The position numbers and the translations under genes were made by a program. Positions 35,268-44,417 of a DNA stretch of 64,000 nt are shown here, piece by piece (position 1 is the first letter of the stretch; every line of letters starts with the position of its first letter). The DNA is from Streptomyces huiliensis (GTDB taxonomy: Bacteria > Actinomycetota > Actinomycetes > Streptomycetales > Streptomycetaceae): positions 1-64,000 of the forward strand of contig NZ_JAIQLH010000048.1 of NCBI RefSeq assembly GCF_020037025.1, written 5' to 3'. Under the pieces are notes generated by a model. That model was not told the origin of the DNA and made no database searches. It was given only the letters and a program-made list of their open reading frames with translations.

Positions 35268-36512
35268 TCATGCGAGATCCGCGAGAAGCGACGGCAGGGC
35301 CACCTCTTCCTCGACGCGGACTCCGGACTCGGCCAATGCCGGTGCCAGCGCGGGGTCCCAGGACGCGTCGGCCGGCAGGCCCGTCAGGGGCGGCAGCCGG
35401 GGAACAGCGGCCACCAGCGCCCGGTAGTCCGTGGCCGTGTACCGCCAGGGGCGCCACGGCACGTGCTCCAGCAGGACGCTCGCGATCCGGAAGCCACCCC
35501 AGTCGAAGTCTCCGTGGTAGAGGATGCGCGTGCCGCCGCCGTGGAGCCGGCGCAGGAGGGTCAGGGCCGCGGCGGAGGGCTGTCCCTGGAGGCAGACCAA
35601 AGGGGGGCAGCGCGCGCCGTGGGCCTCGGCGGCGGCCGCCAGGACGGCCGGGTTCTCGCAGACGCGTACCACCGGGGGCGCTGCGACGGGCGGGCGGCCG
35701 GCGAGTTGGCGGAGGGTGAGGACGGTGGGCTCTCCGGTGTCCGCCAGCCAGTCCATGGCCGGGGTACCGCGCAGGTTCAGGGTGAGAACGGTGGAGGACA
35801 GTTCGTCGCGCAGCAGTCCCGCCGAGGCCCACGCATCGCGCCGCCATTCCGCGCCAGTGCCGTCGGGAAAGCCGGTGAGGGCACGGGCTCCGGCCAGGGT
35901 GAGCGTGGCCAGGGGCGTTCCGTCGTCCAGCGCGTGCGCGCTGCCCAGTACGCGGGCGGCGAAGGCCGGCAGGGAGACGGCGGGTTCGGCGGGAAGCCGC
36001 CGGAGTACCTTCGCGGCGTCGGCGGTCAGCCGGCCCGCGGCCTGGGGGGTGCGGGCGAGGCGTCGTACGAGACTTCGCGTGCGGGGTTCGGTGGCCCACT
36101 CGGCGAGGCCGGGCCGCTCGCGGGCGAGCGTCCCGAGCGGCCGGCACGCCTCCTGCCAGGCGCGGGACTCGTCCTCCTGTATCAGGCGGAGCGGGGTGAC
36201 GGGACCCGACAGCGCTTCGACGGCCGCGGCCAGGCCGTCCCGGCTCGCACCGGAGCGGCGCAGGACCTCGTCCACGGCGTCGAGCCGGACGGCCAGCGAC
36301 CGGCCGCCGCCGGGTGCGCGGCCCAGCAGGCGCTCGACGGCCGTGCGCTGCGCCTCTGTGGGCGATGTGAGGGAGACGGTTCCGGTGAGCGGCTGTTCGC
36401 GTTCGAGGCGCCGCCGTACGCGCTCGACCAGCCACGCGAGGGCGGGGTCACCGAGCAGGCGGCGGAGGCGGTCCGGGTCGGTCCCGCCGGGGGAGGGCGG
36501 CGGCGTACTCAT
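35268..36512 (-). CDS. jetD: DUF2399/TIGR02679 protein, Wadjet-like nuclease subunit (JetD)
   Basis: A 414-residue protein. The C-terminal part holds the family motifs VRVCENPAVLAAA and ILYHGDFDWGGFRIA, together a Toprim-like metal centre (Glu, and Asp-x-Asp) expected of a topoisomerase VI/Spo11-like nuclease. It is the last gene of a four-gene minus-strand operon, with ATGA overlap to the SMC-like gene. In Wadjet systems this subunit cleaves closed circular DNA after loop extrusion by the SMC-like motor. The subtype with DUF2397, DUF2398 and DUF2399 is, from memory, Wadjet type II. Confidence 0.9.
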   Translation of the reverse strand: MSTPPPSPGGTDPDRLRRLLGDPALAWLVERVRRRLEREQPLTGTVSLTSPTEAQRTAVERLLGRAPGGGRSLAVRLDAVDEVLRRSGASRDGLAAAVEALSGPVTPLRLIQEDESRAWQEACRPLGTLARERPGLAEWATEPRTRSLVRRLARTPQAAGRLTADAAKVLRRLPAEPAVSLPAFAARVLGSAHALDDGTPLATLTLAGARALTGFPDGTGAEWRRDAWASAGLLRDELSSTVLTLNLRGTPAMDWLADTGEPTVLTLRQLAGRPPVAAPPVVRVCENPAVLAAAAEAHGARCPPLVCLQGQPSAAALTLLRRLHGGGTRILYHGDFDWGGFRIASVLLEHVPWRPWRYTATDYRALVAAVPRLPPLTGLPADASWDPALAPALAESGVRVEEEVALPSLLADLA

Positions 36513-39500
36513 GCCCACAGCCGGTCCTGGCCGTCCGCCGCGGCCGTCGGCCCGCCGGGCTCCGGCGCTTCCACGGCCGCGGCCCCTCCCCGCGCCTCCG
36601 CCGGATCCTCCCCGCGCGTCCGTACGGACCCGTCCCACTCCCAGCGGGTGACCAGGACCGCCGCCACCTCGTCGGTCCGGGAGAGCTGGGCGATGGCGAT
36701 ACCGGGCACCTGTGGGTAGCAGGCCCACTCCCGTTCGCTGGTCATCACCACGTCCAGGTCGAAGGCGTGCAGCAGGCCCAGGCACTTGGCCCGCGAGTCG
36801 TCGTCGACTCCGGCGAACGCCTCGTCGAGGGTGACCAGCCGGGGTGCGTGCGGGTTGCCCGCGCTCGCGTAGTGCGAGGACGCGGCGGCGAACAGGGGCA
36901 CGGACACGGCGAGGACGCGCTCGCCGCCCGATGCCGGGCCGGTGGCCGGGACCCAGCGGCCCTGCTGGTGCCGTTCGACGCCGAACTCGTGCCAGGCGCG
37001 GTAGTCGAGAGCGGTGGTGAGGTGTTCGAGCCGGCTGCCGGCGGCGTCGTCGGTCTGCTGCCGGGCGATCTGCGCCTGGAGGAACTCGCCGACCGCCGCC
37101 CGGTCGCCGGGGGCCCAGGCGTCGGCGGACTGCCGGAGGTGTTCCCGCACCCGGTCGAGTCCCGGCGGAGCCTTGCGGGAGGCCCGCCACACCAGACGCA
37201 GCTTCATGCCGGTCGAGGTCGGGCGTTCCTCCAGTTCGGCGTTCATGGCCCGGACCCGCCGTTCCGCCGCGCCGATCAACTCCTGGAGGGTGCCCGCCAC
37301 TTCGGTGATGAGGTGGGTTTCCAGGAGCTCCCGTTCGTGGGCGGACAGGATGCGGGTGAGCTCGCCGACCTCGGTGGCGAGGGCCTCGGCGAGTTCGGGG
37401 ACGGCGCGCTCCCGCCCCTGGTAGACGATGTCGACGACCATGCCGTCCTCGACCATGCGGGCCGAGGCGGTGTGCCCGTGCCGGGACAGGGCGTCCTGGA
37501 GGGTCTTGAGTTCCTCGCTGAGGCGCCGCTGCACGCGCTCCCAGGCTCCGTCCGAGTCGTCCGTCGCGGCCAGCTCGGTCTCCATGGCCCGGGCCAGGGC
37601 GATGGCCGGCGTGGCCGCCCACGGCCCGTCACCGGCCGGCGGCACGGCCAGGTCGGGCAGCGCGACGGCGATCAGCCCGGTGCCGGCGAACCGCCGCAGG
37701 CCCGCGATGGCCTCGGTCCGGGCCGACGCCGCCTCGGCGATCGCGTCCTCCAGCTGCTCGATGCGGCCTTCCGCGCGGCTGGCCCGCCGGTCCGCCTCGG
37801 TGTGGTCCTCCCGTGCGCGGCGCTGCTCGTCCGCACACGCGCGGAGGGACGCGGCGGTCTCGCCGAGGCGGCGCTGGAGTTCGGCGACGGCCGCGCCGAC
37901 CGTGGAGCGCAGGGTGTCGTGGCGCTCGGCGGCGGCGGTGGCCACCCGGGCCGCCTCCTCGGCCCGGACCGCGTGCTCGGCGGCCCGCCGCCCGGCCTGC
38001 TCGGCCTCGTCGCGTTCCTCCACGGCCTGCCGGGCCGCCTCGGCGCGCTCCCGCAGGGCGGGCCACAGATCGGCGAGGACGAGGGCGAGGCCGGTGAGGG
38101 CCTGGCGCACGGCGGCGAGCTCGGCGCGGTCGGACGGCAGACCCACGTCGGCGGCGGTGGTGGCGAACTCCGAGGCCGCCCGCTCGGCCTCCTCGGTCGC
38201 CCGGGCCAGGCCGGCGGCCCGTTCGTCGCGGCGGGCCCGGTCCCGGCGTACGGCCTCGGCCGCCGCGGCCACCCGGGCGTACGCCTGCCGCAGCGGCGCG
38301 TCGTCGGGCACGGCGGCCAGCTCGGCGTCGAGCGTGTGACGGCGCGCGGCCACGGTCCCGGACTCGGCCTCGGCGGCGTCCAGTTCCTCCCGGAGCGTGG
38401 TGAGTTCGGCGTCCAGCGCGGCCATCCGGGCCCGGCGCGCTTCCTCGCGGGCGCCCTCGCCGACGTACTCCGCGGTGGGCTTGGCCCAGCGTCCGGTGAG
38501 GACGCCGACGCGGAACCGCCCGTCGGCGGCGACCCAGTCGGCCGCGCCGCCCTCCTCGCCCAGCCCGATCGCCGCGAGCAGCCGCGTCACCGTCTCCTCG
38601 GCGACGGCCGCGGCCCGGGGATCGCCGTGGTCCGGGGCCGGGCGCAGCGCGTCGGCCAGGGACGGCCCGGGCACCGGTCCCGTCCGCGGCGCGAGCAGCA
38701 CGTCGTGCCCGTCGGCGCCGAGGGCCGTGCCGTCCGGGCGGACCCAGGCGTCCAGCAGACCGGACGCCTCCAGAGCCGCCTCCAAACCGGCGCGGTCCGC
38801 GTCCCCGAGCCCGTCACGGAAGTCGACGAGCCGCCACAAAGGGGCACCTTCCACGCGCTCCCGCAGCTCCGGGGTGCGAGTGTACGGGGCTTCCGGCCCG
38901 CGCTGCCCGCCGGTCGTGAGCGCGGCCAGTTCGCGTTCCACGTCCCTGACGCGCGTCCGGAGCCCGGCCTTGCGCTGGGTCAGGCCGGCCGCCTGGTCGG
39001 CCAGCCGCTCCGCCGCGGCGCGGTGGGCGCGCGAGGCGTGGGCACGGGCCGGGCAAGGGCCTTCCAGACGCCCGGCCCAGTCCTGGAGTTCGTCCAGGAC
39101 GCCCACCGGATCCGGGTAGGCCAGCTCCCGGCACTCACCGGCGTGCCGCCGCACCGCGTCCAGCAGGGCGCGCCCGGCCGCCGCCGCGTCCTCCTCCGCC
39201 CGGTGCCGCGTCTCCTCCGCGACGGCGAGGTCGGATTCCGCTTCGTCGAGCCGCCGGGAGGCCGCCCGGCCCTCCTCCGCCGTCCGGTCGGCCAGGCCGG
39301 CGAGGCGTTCCACATGGTCCAGCGTGCGCCGCCTGCGGTCCATCGCGGCCTCGGCCGCGTCCCGGGCCGGCTCCTCCGGCAGGACGACCAGGGCCTCGCC
39401 GGCCGCCTTCCGGGCCCGGGTGAGATGGTCCTTCGCCTGGCCTTCGGCCGTGGCCAGCCGGTTCCGGGCCGCGCCGAGCCGGGCCAGTGCCCGCTGGTGG

Positions 39501-40615
39501 AGATCCGCGGCCTGCCGCTGATCGGCTTCCGCGCGCTTCCGCTCGTCCGCCGCCCGGTCCGCTTCACCGGCCGCCCGCTCCAGTTCCCGGGCACTGCGCA
39601 TCTCGGGCCCCGCGCGCAGGGCCGCGTCCTGGGCCCGCAGCCGGGTCTCCGTCTCCTCCAGCCCGGCGAGGCGTTCCGTGGCGGAGGCGCGGTCTTCCTC
39701 CGCGCGGGTCCGGTGCGCCTGCGCTTCGGCGAGGTCGCGCTGGAGACGCTCGTAGCGGGAGTGCTCGGTGCGGGGGAGCCGGGCCCGCCGGCGCGAGGCG
39801 ATCCGGGCGTAGCGGCGGTAGTGCTCCAGGAAGGCCGCCGCGGCCCGCTCGGCCTCGGCGGCGGCCCGCAGCTCCTCCTTCTCCTCGTCCAGGGAGCGGA
39901 AGGCCTCCGCCGCGTCGGCGACCACGGCCTGGTCCATGGGCGGCAGCGCCTCGGTCAGCGCCCGGGACAGGGCGGCCTCGTTGGGCCGCTTGGACAGCTG
40001 GGGCTGGCGCAGCTGGATGAGCAGGTCCACCAGGGCCGCGTAGCGCTGCTCGCCCAGCCCGAACAACGCCTCGTCGACGGCCCTGCGGTACGTCCCGGCC
40101 TGGTCGTAGACCATCCCGTGCCCGGCGACGGCCTCGGCGAGCCGGTCGCGGGTGAGCGCGGTGCGGGTGGCGTCGAGGAGGCTGAGGTCCCGGCCGATCC
40201 GCTGGTCGGTGACCGTGTACCAGTGCCGGGCGATGCCCCGCCCGGCGACGGCCTTCAGTCCGCAGGCGAGGGTACGGAAGTGGTTCTCTCCGGTCGTCGC
40301 GTCCCGGCGGCCGAACTCGATCCAGGTGTAGCCGAGCCGTTCGGAGTGCGGGTGTTCGCCGCCGAGGAGCAGGTTCCACTCCATGCGTTTGCCCGGGTCG
40401 CCGTCGGGTTCCACGCGGCGCGGGGTGAGATCGCCGTCCAGCAGGAACGGCAGGGTCAGGGCGAGGACCTTGGACTTGCCGGTGCCGTTGTTGCCGCGGA
40501 GCAGCAGCCGCCCGTCACGGAAGTGGAACTCCTCCTCGTCGTAATGGAAGAGGTCGACGAGACCGATGCGCAGCGGCTGCCAGCGGGTGCGGGTGGGAAC
40601 GGGAAGGGCGGTCAC
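36509..40615 (-). CDS. jetC: SMC/SbcC-like ATPase, Wadjet-like motor (TIGR02680, JetC)
   Basis: A 1368-residue ATPase. Walker A is GNNGTGKSKV at residues ~41-50; the ABC signature (ASGGERVLAVS) and Walker B (RLVTLDEAFAGVDDD) lie near the C-terminus. Between them run long Ala/Arg/Glu coiled coils (about 260-480 and 720-1020) around a central hinge-like globular part. This is the layout of TIGR02680 family proteins, which act as the loop-extruding motor of Wadjet-like plasmid-defence complexes. ATGA-type 4-base overlaps link it to both neighbours, so the subunits are probably made in fixed ratio. All catalytic motifs look intact. Confidence 0.94.
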   Translation of the reverse strand: MTALPVPTRTRWQPLRIGLVDLFHYDEEEFHFRDGRLLLRGNNGTGKSKVLALTLPFLLDGDLTPRRVEPDGDPGKRMEWNLLLGGEHPHSERLGYTWIEFGRRDATTGENHFRTLACGLKAVAGRGIARHWYTVTDQRIGRDLSLLDATRTALTRDRLAEAVAGHGMVYDQAGTYRRAVDEALFGLGEQRYAALVDLLIQLRQPQLSKRPNEAALSRALTEALPPMDQAVVADAAEAFRSLDEEKEELRAAAEAERAAAAFLEHYRRYARIASRRRARLPRTEHSRYERLQRDLAEAQAHRTRAEEDRASATERLAGLEETETRLRAQDAALRAGPEMRSARELERAAGEADRAADERKRAEADQRQAADLHQRALARLGAARNRLATAEGQAKDHLTRARKAAGEALVVLPEEPARDAAEAAMDRRRRTLDHVERLAGLADRTAEEGRAASRRLDEAESDLAVAEETRHRAEEDAAAAGRALLDAVRRHAGECRELAYPDPVGVLDELQDWAGRLEGPCPARAHASRAHRAAAERLADQAAGLTQRKAGLRTRVRDVERELAALTTGGQRGPEAPYTRTPELRERVEGAPLWRLVDFRDGLGDADRAGLEAALEASGLLDAWVRPDGTALGADGHDVLLAPRTGPVPGPSLADALRPAPDHGDPRAAAVAEETVTRLLAAIGLGEEGGAADWVAADGRFRVGVLTGRWAKPTAEYVGEGAREEARRARMAALDAELTTLREELDAAEAESGTVAARRHTLDAELAAVPDDAPLRQAYARVAAAAEAVRRDRARRDERAAGLARATEEAERAASEFATTAADVGLPSDRAELAAVRQALTGLALVLADLWPALRERAEAARQAVEERDEAEQAGRRAAEHAVRAEEAARVATAAAERHDTLRSTVGAAVAELQRRLGETAASLRACADEQRRAREDHTEADRRASRAEGRIEQLEDAIAEAASARTEAIAGLRRFAGTGLIAVALPDLAVPPAGDGPWAATPAIALARAMETELAATDDSDGAWERVQRRLSEELKTLQDALSRHGHTASARMVEDGMVVDIVYQGRERAVPELAEALATEVGELTRILSAHERELLETHLITEVAGTLQELIGAAERRVRAMNAELEERPTSTGMKLRLVWRASRKAPPGLDRVREHLRQSADAWAPGDRAAVGEFLQAQIARQQTDDAAGSRLEHLTTALDYRAWHEFGVERHQQGRWVPATGPASGGERVLAVSVPLFAAASSHYASAGNPHAPRLVTLDEAFAGVDDDSRAKCLGLLHAFDLDVVMTSEREWACYPQVPGIAIAQLSRTDEVAAVLVTRWEWDGSVRTRGEDPAEARGGAAAVEAPEPGGPTAAADGQDRLWA

Positions 40616-41847
40616 TGCCGGTCGGCCTTTCGCTGCTGTGGCATGCGGGACGTACGGGGTTCCCGGACGACGGTCTCGCCGACGGCGTACCGGGCGAGCG
40701 CCGGGCGGGGTGTGATCACGTCGTCCCGGCGGGTGATCAGGCCCAGGGCGGTGAGCTTGGCGAGCGCCTGCTCGACCAGTTCGCCTTCCGCGCCCGGCTC
40801 CTTGGCGGTCTTCGACCAGAATCCGCCGTACTGCCCGGCGAGTTCACGGACCTTGCTGCGGAGGGCGGCGACGGTGACCGGCCCGTCCGCCGCGGCGAGG
40901 TGCTCGGTGAGGAGCAGCGTGACATGACCGTGGGTGCCCTGTTCGGGCATCCGGACGTCGGTGAGGTCGTCGTCGGGGTCGACCATGGCGATGCCCTCGG
41001 CCCGCACTTCGGGGACCAGCCCGGTCAGTTCGGTGATCCGGGCGGTGAGGAAGCCGCGCTGCCGGGTGAGGTAGGCGAGCTCGGCATCGGTCAACTGGTC
41101 GTAGTACAGCACCGGATCGTCGAGCAGGCGGCGGGTCAGCGCGCGGCGCATCGCGAGGAACCGCAGGTCGTCGCTGTCCAGAGCGGTCTCGGCGACCAGT
41201 TCGGCCAGCCGCTCGTCGAAGGATCCGGCGCGTACGGTGGACGGTCCCCGGCGGGTGGCGAGCAGACCGGCCAGCACCCGGCGCTCGACGTCGTACAGCA
41301 CGTCGCCCGCCCCGTTGACGTACGCCTCCTCGTCACCGGCCACCCGCCGCAGCACGCCGAGCTTCAGCAGCACCCGGACGACGGCGGCGAGGTCGAGGCG
41401 CTCGTCGCGGCGGTCCAGCGTGAACCGGATACCGGCGGCGACCAGCGGCGGATCCGCCGCGTCCAGCACCACCTGCTCGGCGAGCCGGCCGAGAGCCACC
41501 TGTGCCTCACCGCGCTCCAGTGCGGCCAGGGCGAGGCAGAGCAGGACGTACCGCCGGCGGGTGAAGGGGGCACCGGCCCGGCCGGCCTCCCGGGCGGGGT
41601 GCGTGGGGTCGGCGGGATGGCCGGGCACCTTGCGCAGGCGCGCGGCCTCGGCGTCCACATGGAGGGTCCAGCCGGTGTTCCGGTCGAACCAGGCACGCAG
41701 CTCCGACGCGTGCCGGCGGACCAGCCGGAACTCGTCCGCACGCGGCCCCCGGGCGAGCAGCAGCGGCTCCCGGAGCAGCGCGCGGGCCGCCTTGCGCAGC
41801 TCGGCGGAGTGCTGCCCGTCCAGAACCTCGGCGAGCGGGGTGCTCAT
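40612..41847 (-). CDS. jetB: DUF2398/TIGR02678 protein, Wadjet-like kleisin-associated subunit (JetB)
   Basis: A 411-residue protein of the DUF2398 family: ELRKAARALLREPLLLARGPRADEFRLVRRHASELRAWF opens the domain, and VLLKLGVLRRVAGDEEAYVNGAGDVLYDVERR is a winged-helix segment. C-terminal winged-helix-like residues follow (LLTEHLAAADGPVTVAALRSKVRELA). By analogy with MukE/JetB-type proteins it bridges the SMC-like motor and the kleisin-like subunit. Overlaps of 4 bases at both ends place it second in the operon. Confidence 0.92.
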   Translation of the reverse strand: MSTPLAEVLDGQHSAELRKAARALLREPLLLARGPRADEFRLVRRHASELRAWFDRNTGWTLHVDAEAARLRKVPGHPADPTHPAREAGRAGAPFTRRRYVLLCLALAALERGEAQVALGRLAEQVVLDAADPPLVAAGIRFTLDRRDERLDLAAVVRVLLKLGVLRRVAGDEEAYVNGAGDVLYDVERRVLAGLLATRRGPSTVRAGSFDERLAELVAETALDSDDLRFLAMRRALTRRLLDDPVLYYDQLTDAELAYLTRQRGFLTARITELTGLVPEVRAEGIAMVDPDDDLTDVRMPEQGTHGHVTLLLTEHLAAADGPVTVAALRSKVRELAGQYGGFWSKTAKEPGAEGELVEQALAKLTALGLITRRDDVITPRPALARYAVGETVVREPRTSRMPQQRKADRQ

Positions 41848-43412
41848 CTCCCGGCGGCCCTCTCGGTCAGGTCGATGATCTCGACGGTGTGGTCGGGGCC
41901 GCGGAAGGTCCCCCCCGGTGTGGTGATCTCGGCGGTCGTGCCGTCGCCAAGGGCGGTGAGACGGATCTCCATCGAACCGTCGTTGCTGGTGGCCGACGTG
42001 CGCGTCATCCCGGGCCGCCAGGTGGCCAGAGCGTCCCCGAGGAGCTGGAGGAAGAGACCGAACGCGAGCGGATCGAGCTCACCGAGAGCGGAGAGCCGCG
42101 TCACACCGTCGGTGGCGAGCCGCGCCCGGGCGGCGGCCGTCTCCGCGGCCTGCTTCGCGGCCAGTTCGGCGAGATACCGGCGGGCCTCGGACCGGTCCTG
42201 CACCCTGCGGGGCTTGCCGCGCCGCTCGTAACTGCCGGTGCGCCGCAGCTGCGGGCTGATCCGCAGGGGCTCCGCGTCGGCCCAGGGCGTGCCGGCGGAC
42301 ACGGGCCGGGCCGCGCGGCCGGCGAGCGTCTCGGCGTCGACGGTGAGGTGGCGGGCGGGGTACAGCCCGAAGGCGGTGCGCCACAGCCGGTGCCGGGCGT
42401 CGTCGTCGGGCGCCTCGGCGAACCAGCGGGCCAGGGCGCGGAAGTCGGCGGACCGGTCGGAGCGCCCGGCCCTGCGCTCGTTCAGCGCCCGGACCACGGC
42501 CAGGAGCTGGGGGATCGCCCCGAGCGCCCGGCCGCGCAGCAGCCGCGCCTGCGATTCCCGCCCGTTCCGGGTGAGGAACCAGGCGGCGAGCCCGTCCCAG
42601 CGGCCGGCCCACCGCGCGTACGCCTCGCGCTCGGCGTGCTCCACGTCCTCCGGGGCGGCGTCGGCGGCCTCGCGGGCGGCGGCGCCGCGCAGGAGGGGGA
42701 CGATCGCGTCGCCGTCCTCCAGCTCCAGAATCAGCTGGGCGATGCGCCCGCCGAGCGTGATCAGGTCCTGGATGAACCGCTCCAGGTACTGGATCAACCG
42801 GTCCTTGTAGGCGAGGAAGACCTCTTCCTCGACGTCGTGGAGGTCGATGGTGCGCTGCAACGACCCCATGAACGCCCGGGCGTTGTCCGCGAGGGCCGCG
42901 AACCGGCTGCTGAGCGCGTCGAGCGCGAGGTACGTCTTGGCCGGGTCCGGTTCCTCCTCGGCCGCCAGGACGAGCAGGGCGCGCAGATGCGTGACGATGT
43001 CGTGCAGCGCCACCGCCTGCAACGCACCCCGCCGCCCGAGCGCCTCGTCGTACGCCGCCAGCGCTTCCTCCGCCGCCTCTCCCGCCTGGGTGAGCTGGTA
43101 GACGTACCGCTTGCGGTAGAAGTCCTCGACGGCGGTGACACGGGCCGTGTCCGGGTCGGCCCGCAGATTGCCCCACTCGACGAGGCTGTCGAGCGCCTTG
43201 CCGACCGCCTCCGGCTCCGCGGGGAACCCGCCGGCGACCAGCGCCGCCTGCACGTCCTCGGGACGCAGATGCACCGCGAAGCGCTCCTTGGCGCTGAGAA
43301 AAGCCCGCATCGTCCGCCGGTACAGAGCGGAGTTGGGCGCGGTGAGGTGCGCGAAGGGGGCGTACCCGGACGGGGCCGGGGCCGGGGCTGCGGGGTCGGG
43401 CGTCGGAGTCAT
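41844..43412 (-). CDS. jetA: DUF2397/TIGR02677 protein, Wadjet-like kleisin subunit (JetA)
   Basis: A 522-residue protein of the DUF2397 family and the first gene of the operon. It begins APFAHLTAPNSALYRRTMRAFL, contains helical middle segments (FMGSLQRTIDLHDVEEEVFLAYKDRLIQYLERFI) and a C-terminal region ending GTFRGPDHTVEIIDL. It is the predicted kleisin-like partner of the SMC-like motor. ATG 43412 lies ~10 bases after CAGAAT (43422-43427 on this strand), a plausible -10 box, so a very short leader is possible. Confidence 0.92.
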   Translation of the reverse strand: MTPTPDPAAPAPAPSGYAPFAHLTAPNSALYRRTMRAFLSAKERFAVHLRPEDVQAALVAGGFPAEPEAVGKALDSLVEWGNLRADPDTARVTAVEDFYRKRYVYQLTQAGEAAEEALAAYDEALGRRGALQAVALHDIVTHLRALLVLAAEEEPDPAKTYLALDALSSRFAALADNARAFMGSLQRTIDLHDVEEEVFLAYKDRLIQYLERFIQDLITLGGRIAQLILELEDGDAIVPLLRGAAAREAADAAPEDVEHAEREAYARWAGRWDGLAAWFLTRNGRESQARLLRGRALGAIPQLLAVVRALNERRAGRSDRSADFRALARWFAEAPDDDARHRLWRTAFGLYPARHLTVDAETLAGRAARPVSAGTPWADAEPLRISPQLRRTGSYERRGKPRRVQDRSEARRYLAELAAKQAAETAAARARLATDGVTRLSALGELDPLAFGLFLQLLGDALATWRPGMTRTSATSNDGSMEIRLTALGDGTTAEITTPGGTFRGPDHTVEIIDLTERAAGR

Positions 43413-43466
43413 GACCCGATCATTCTGCGGGATGGCCGGTCACCCGAGCATGCGAAGCCGGAATTG

Positions 43467-43706
43467 TCACAGATCATCATCGGTGTGCCCTCCGTACGCC
43501 GGTCGCACGGGCAGGCCCGCGCACATCCGACGGGCCAGTGCCGCCGTCTCCGCGAGCAACGCCGCCGGCTCCTGATGAAGGTCGAGCGCGTGCTGATGGA
43601 TGACGGTCCCCGCGTGCCGCACCCGGTGGGCCGCGTGCGGCGCGTTGCCTTTCGCGTAGACGAGGTGCCCCTCGCGCAGCCCCAGGGCGGTGCAATAGGC
43701 CGGCTC
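43467..43706 (-). pseudogene. Truncated McrC remnant (5-methylcytosine restriction component)
   Basis: About 80 residues read like the C-terminus of McrC: AYCTALGLREGHLVYAKGN, then HRVRHAGTVIHQHALDL and LAETAALARRM, ending shortly after. The frame opens upstream at 43814 but residues before PAYCTAL show no resemblance. There is no nuclease core and no McrB gene. It is therefore a 3' fragment left by a deletion, sitting between two other defence-type loci. Confidence 0.6.
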
Positions 43707-43865
43707 GATCTCCTGGCACGGTGCGCCGAGCCGGTTTCTCGAGCCGCTGGGAGCACACCACGTACAGGGGTGAGGGGCAGGGGGGATGTGGCCGGGGCTT
43801 CCCGGGCCGGCCATTGTTCCGTACGACGCGGTGGACTGCCGCCGACCGGTGCGGCAGCGTTCGCG

Positions 43866-44297
43866 TTACCGGCCGTCGGCCGGCCCCGAGGACCCCGTCG
43901 AGGTGGTTCGGAAGAAGTCCCGCCCCATCATGGTCGACCCGTGGTGCGTGCCCCCGCTGATGTGATTGTGCACGTCACCGCCGGTCCCGATCGACTGTGC
44001 CCGCTGCCACCACTCGTCCAGGTCGCGCCGGAACCGTGCGTCCAGGGCGGCGCGCACGCCCAAGGCCGTCACCAGGGCCTGGGCACGGTCGGGGTCGCCG
44101 GGAGCGTCCCGCAGAGCCGTGAGTTCGGGCTGGGCCGTGCTCACCTGGAGAGACGGGTCCGGTTCGGGGGAACCGTCGTCGCCGTGCCGGAACGGGCGGC
44201 GGACCAGGGAAGCCAGGCCCTGCCACACCTGCCGGCCGGCCTCTCCGCCGGCGCCTCCGGCGAGGGCCACGAGAACGCTCGCAGAGATCGGATTTAT
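43866..44297 (-). CDS. Small NLR-associated protein with C-terminal amyloid-like motif (start codon ATA)
   Basis: About 143 residues. The body (PISASVLVALAGGAGGEAGR, LASLVRRPF, then a helical segment ending DLDEWWQRAQ) is the type of small protein encoded beside Streptomyces NB-ARC proteins. The C-terminus NHISGGTHHGSTMMGRDF aligns without gaps to the N-terminus of the divergent NB-ARC protein. A ribosome site GGGGAG lies 7 bases before ATA 44297 and TAGGAT (44338-44333) is a good -10, yet no ATG, GTG or TTG stands there; the next in-frame GTG is 44270 and would cut the conserved start. Either ATA is used, or an ATG has mutated. Confidence 0.65.
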   Translation of the reverse strand: MNPISASVLVALAGGAGGEAGRQVWQGLASLVRRPFRHGDDGSPEPDPSLQVSTAQPELTALRDAPGDPDRAQALVTALGVRAALDARFRRDLDEWWQRAQSIGTGGDVHNHISGGTHHGSTMMGRDFFRTTSTGSSGPADGR

Positions 44298-44332
44298 GGA
44301 CGGGCTCCCCGGGTCGGCTGTGGTGGTTGCAC

Positions 44333-44338
44333 ATCCTA
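44333..44338 (-). promoter_or_regulatory. -10 box of the small NLR-associated gene
   Basis: TAGGAT on the minus strand, about 35 bases before the ATA start and 23 bases before the GGGGAG ribosome site. Confidence 0.45.
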
Positions 44339-44405
44339 GGGCGTCGCGCGCTGCCTTGGCAGGGGCATCTTTTGCCGTTGCCCCGTCAGGTCGTTGTGCG
44401 GATCG

Positions 44406-44411
44406 TAGAGT
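44406..44411 (+). promoter_or_regulatory. -10 box of the NB-ARC gene
   Basis: TAGAGT ends 6 bases before GTG 44418, a spacing that predicts a leaderless transcript starting at the GTG. No clear -35 is seen. Confidence 0.5.
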
Positions 44412-44417
44412 TTGCGC

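Noticed and set aside
36767..40927. Antisense frame of ~1386 codons opposite the SMC-like gene
   Set aside because: A GC-bias shadow; composition is Gly/Arg/Val-rich with no domain, whereas the minus strand has complete ATPase motifs.
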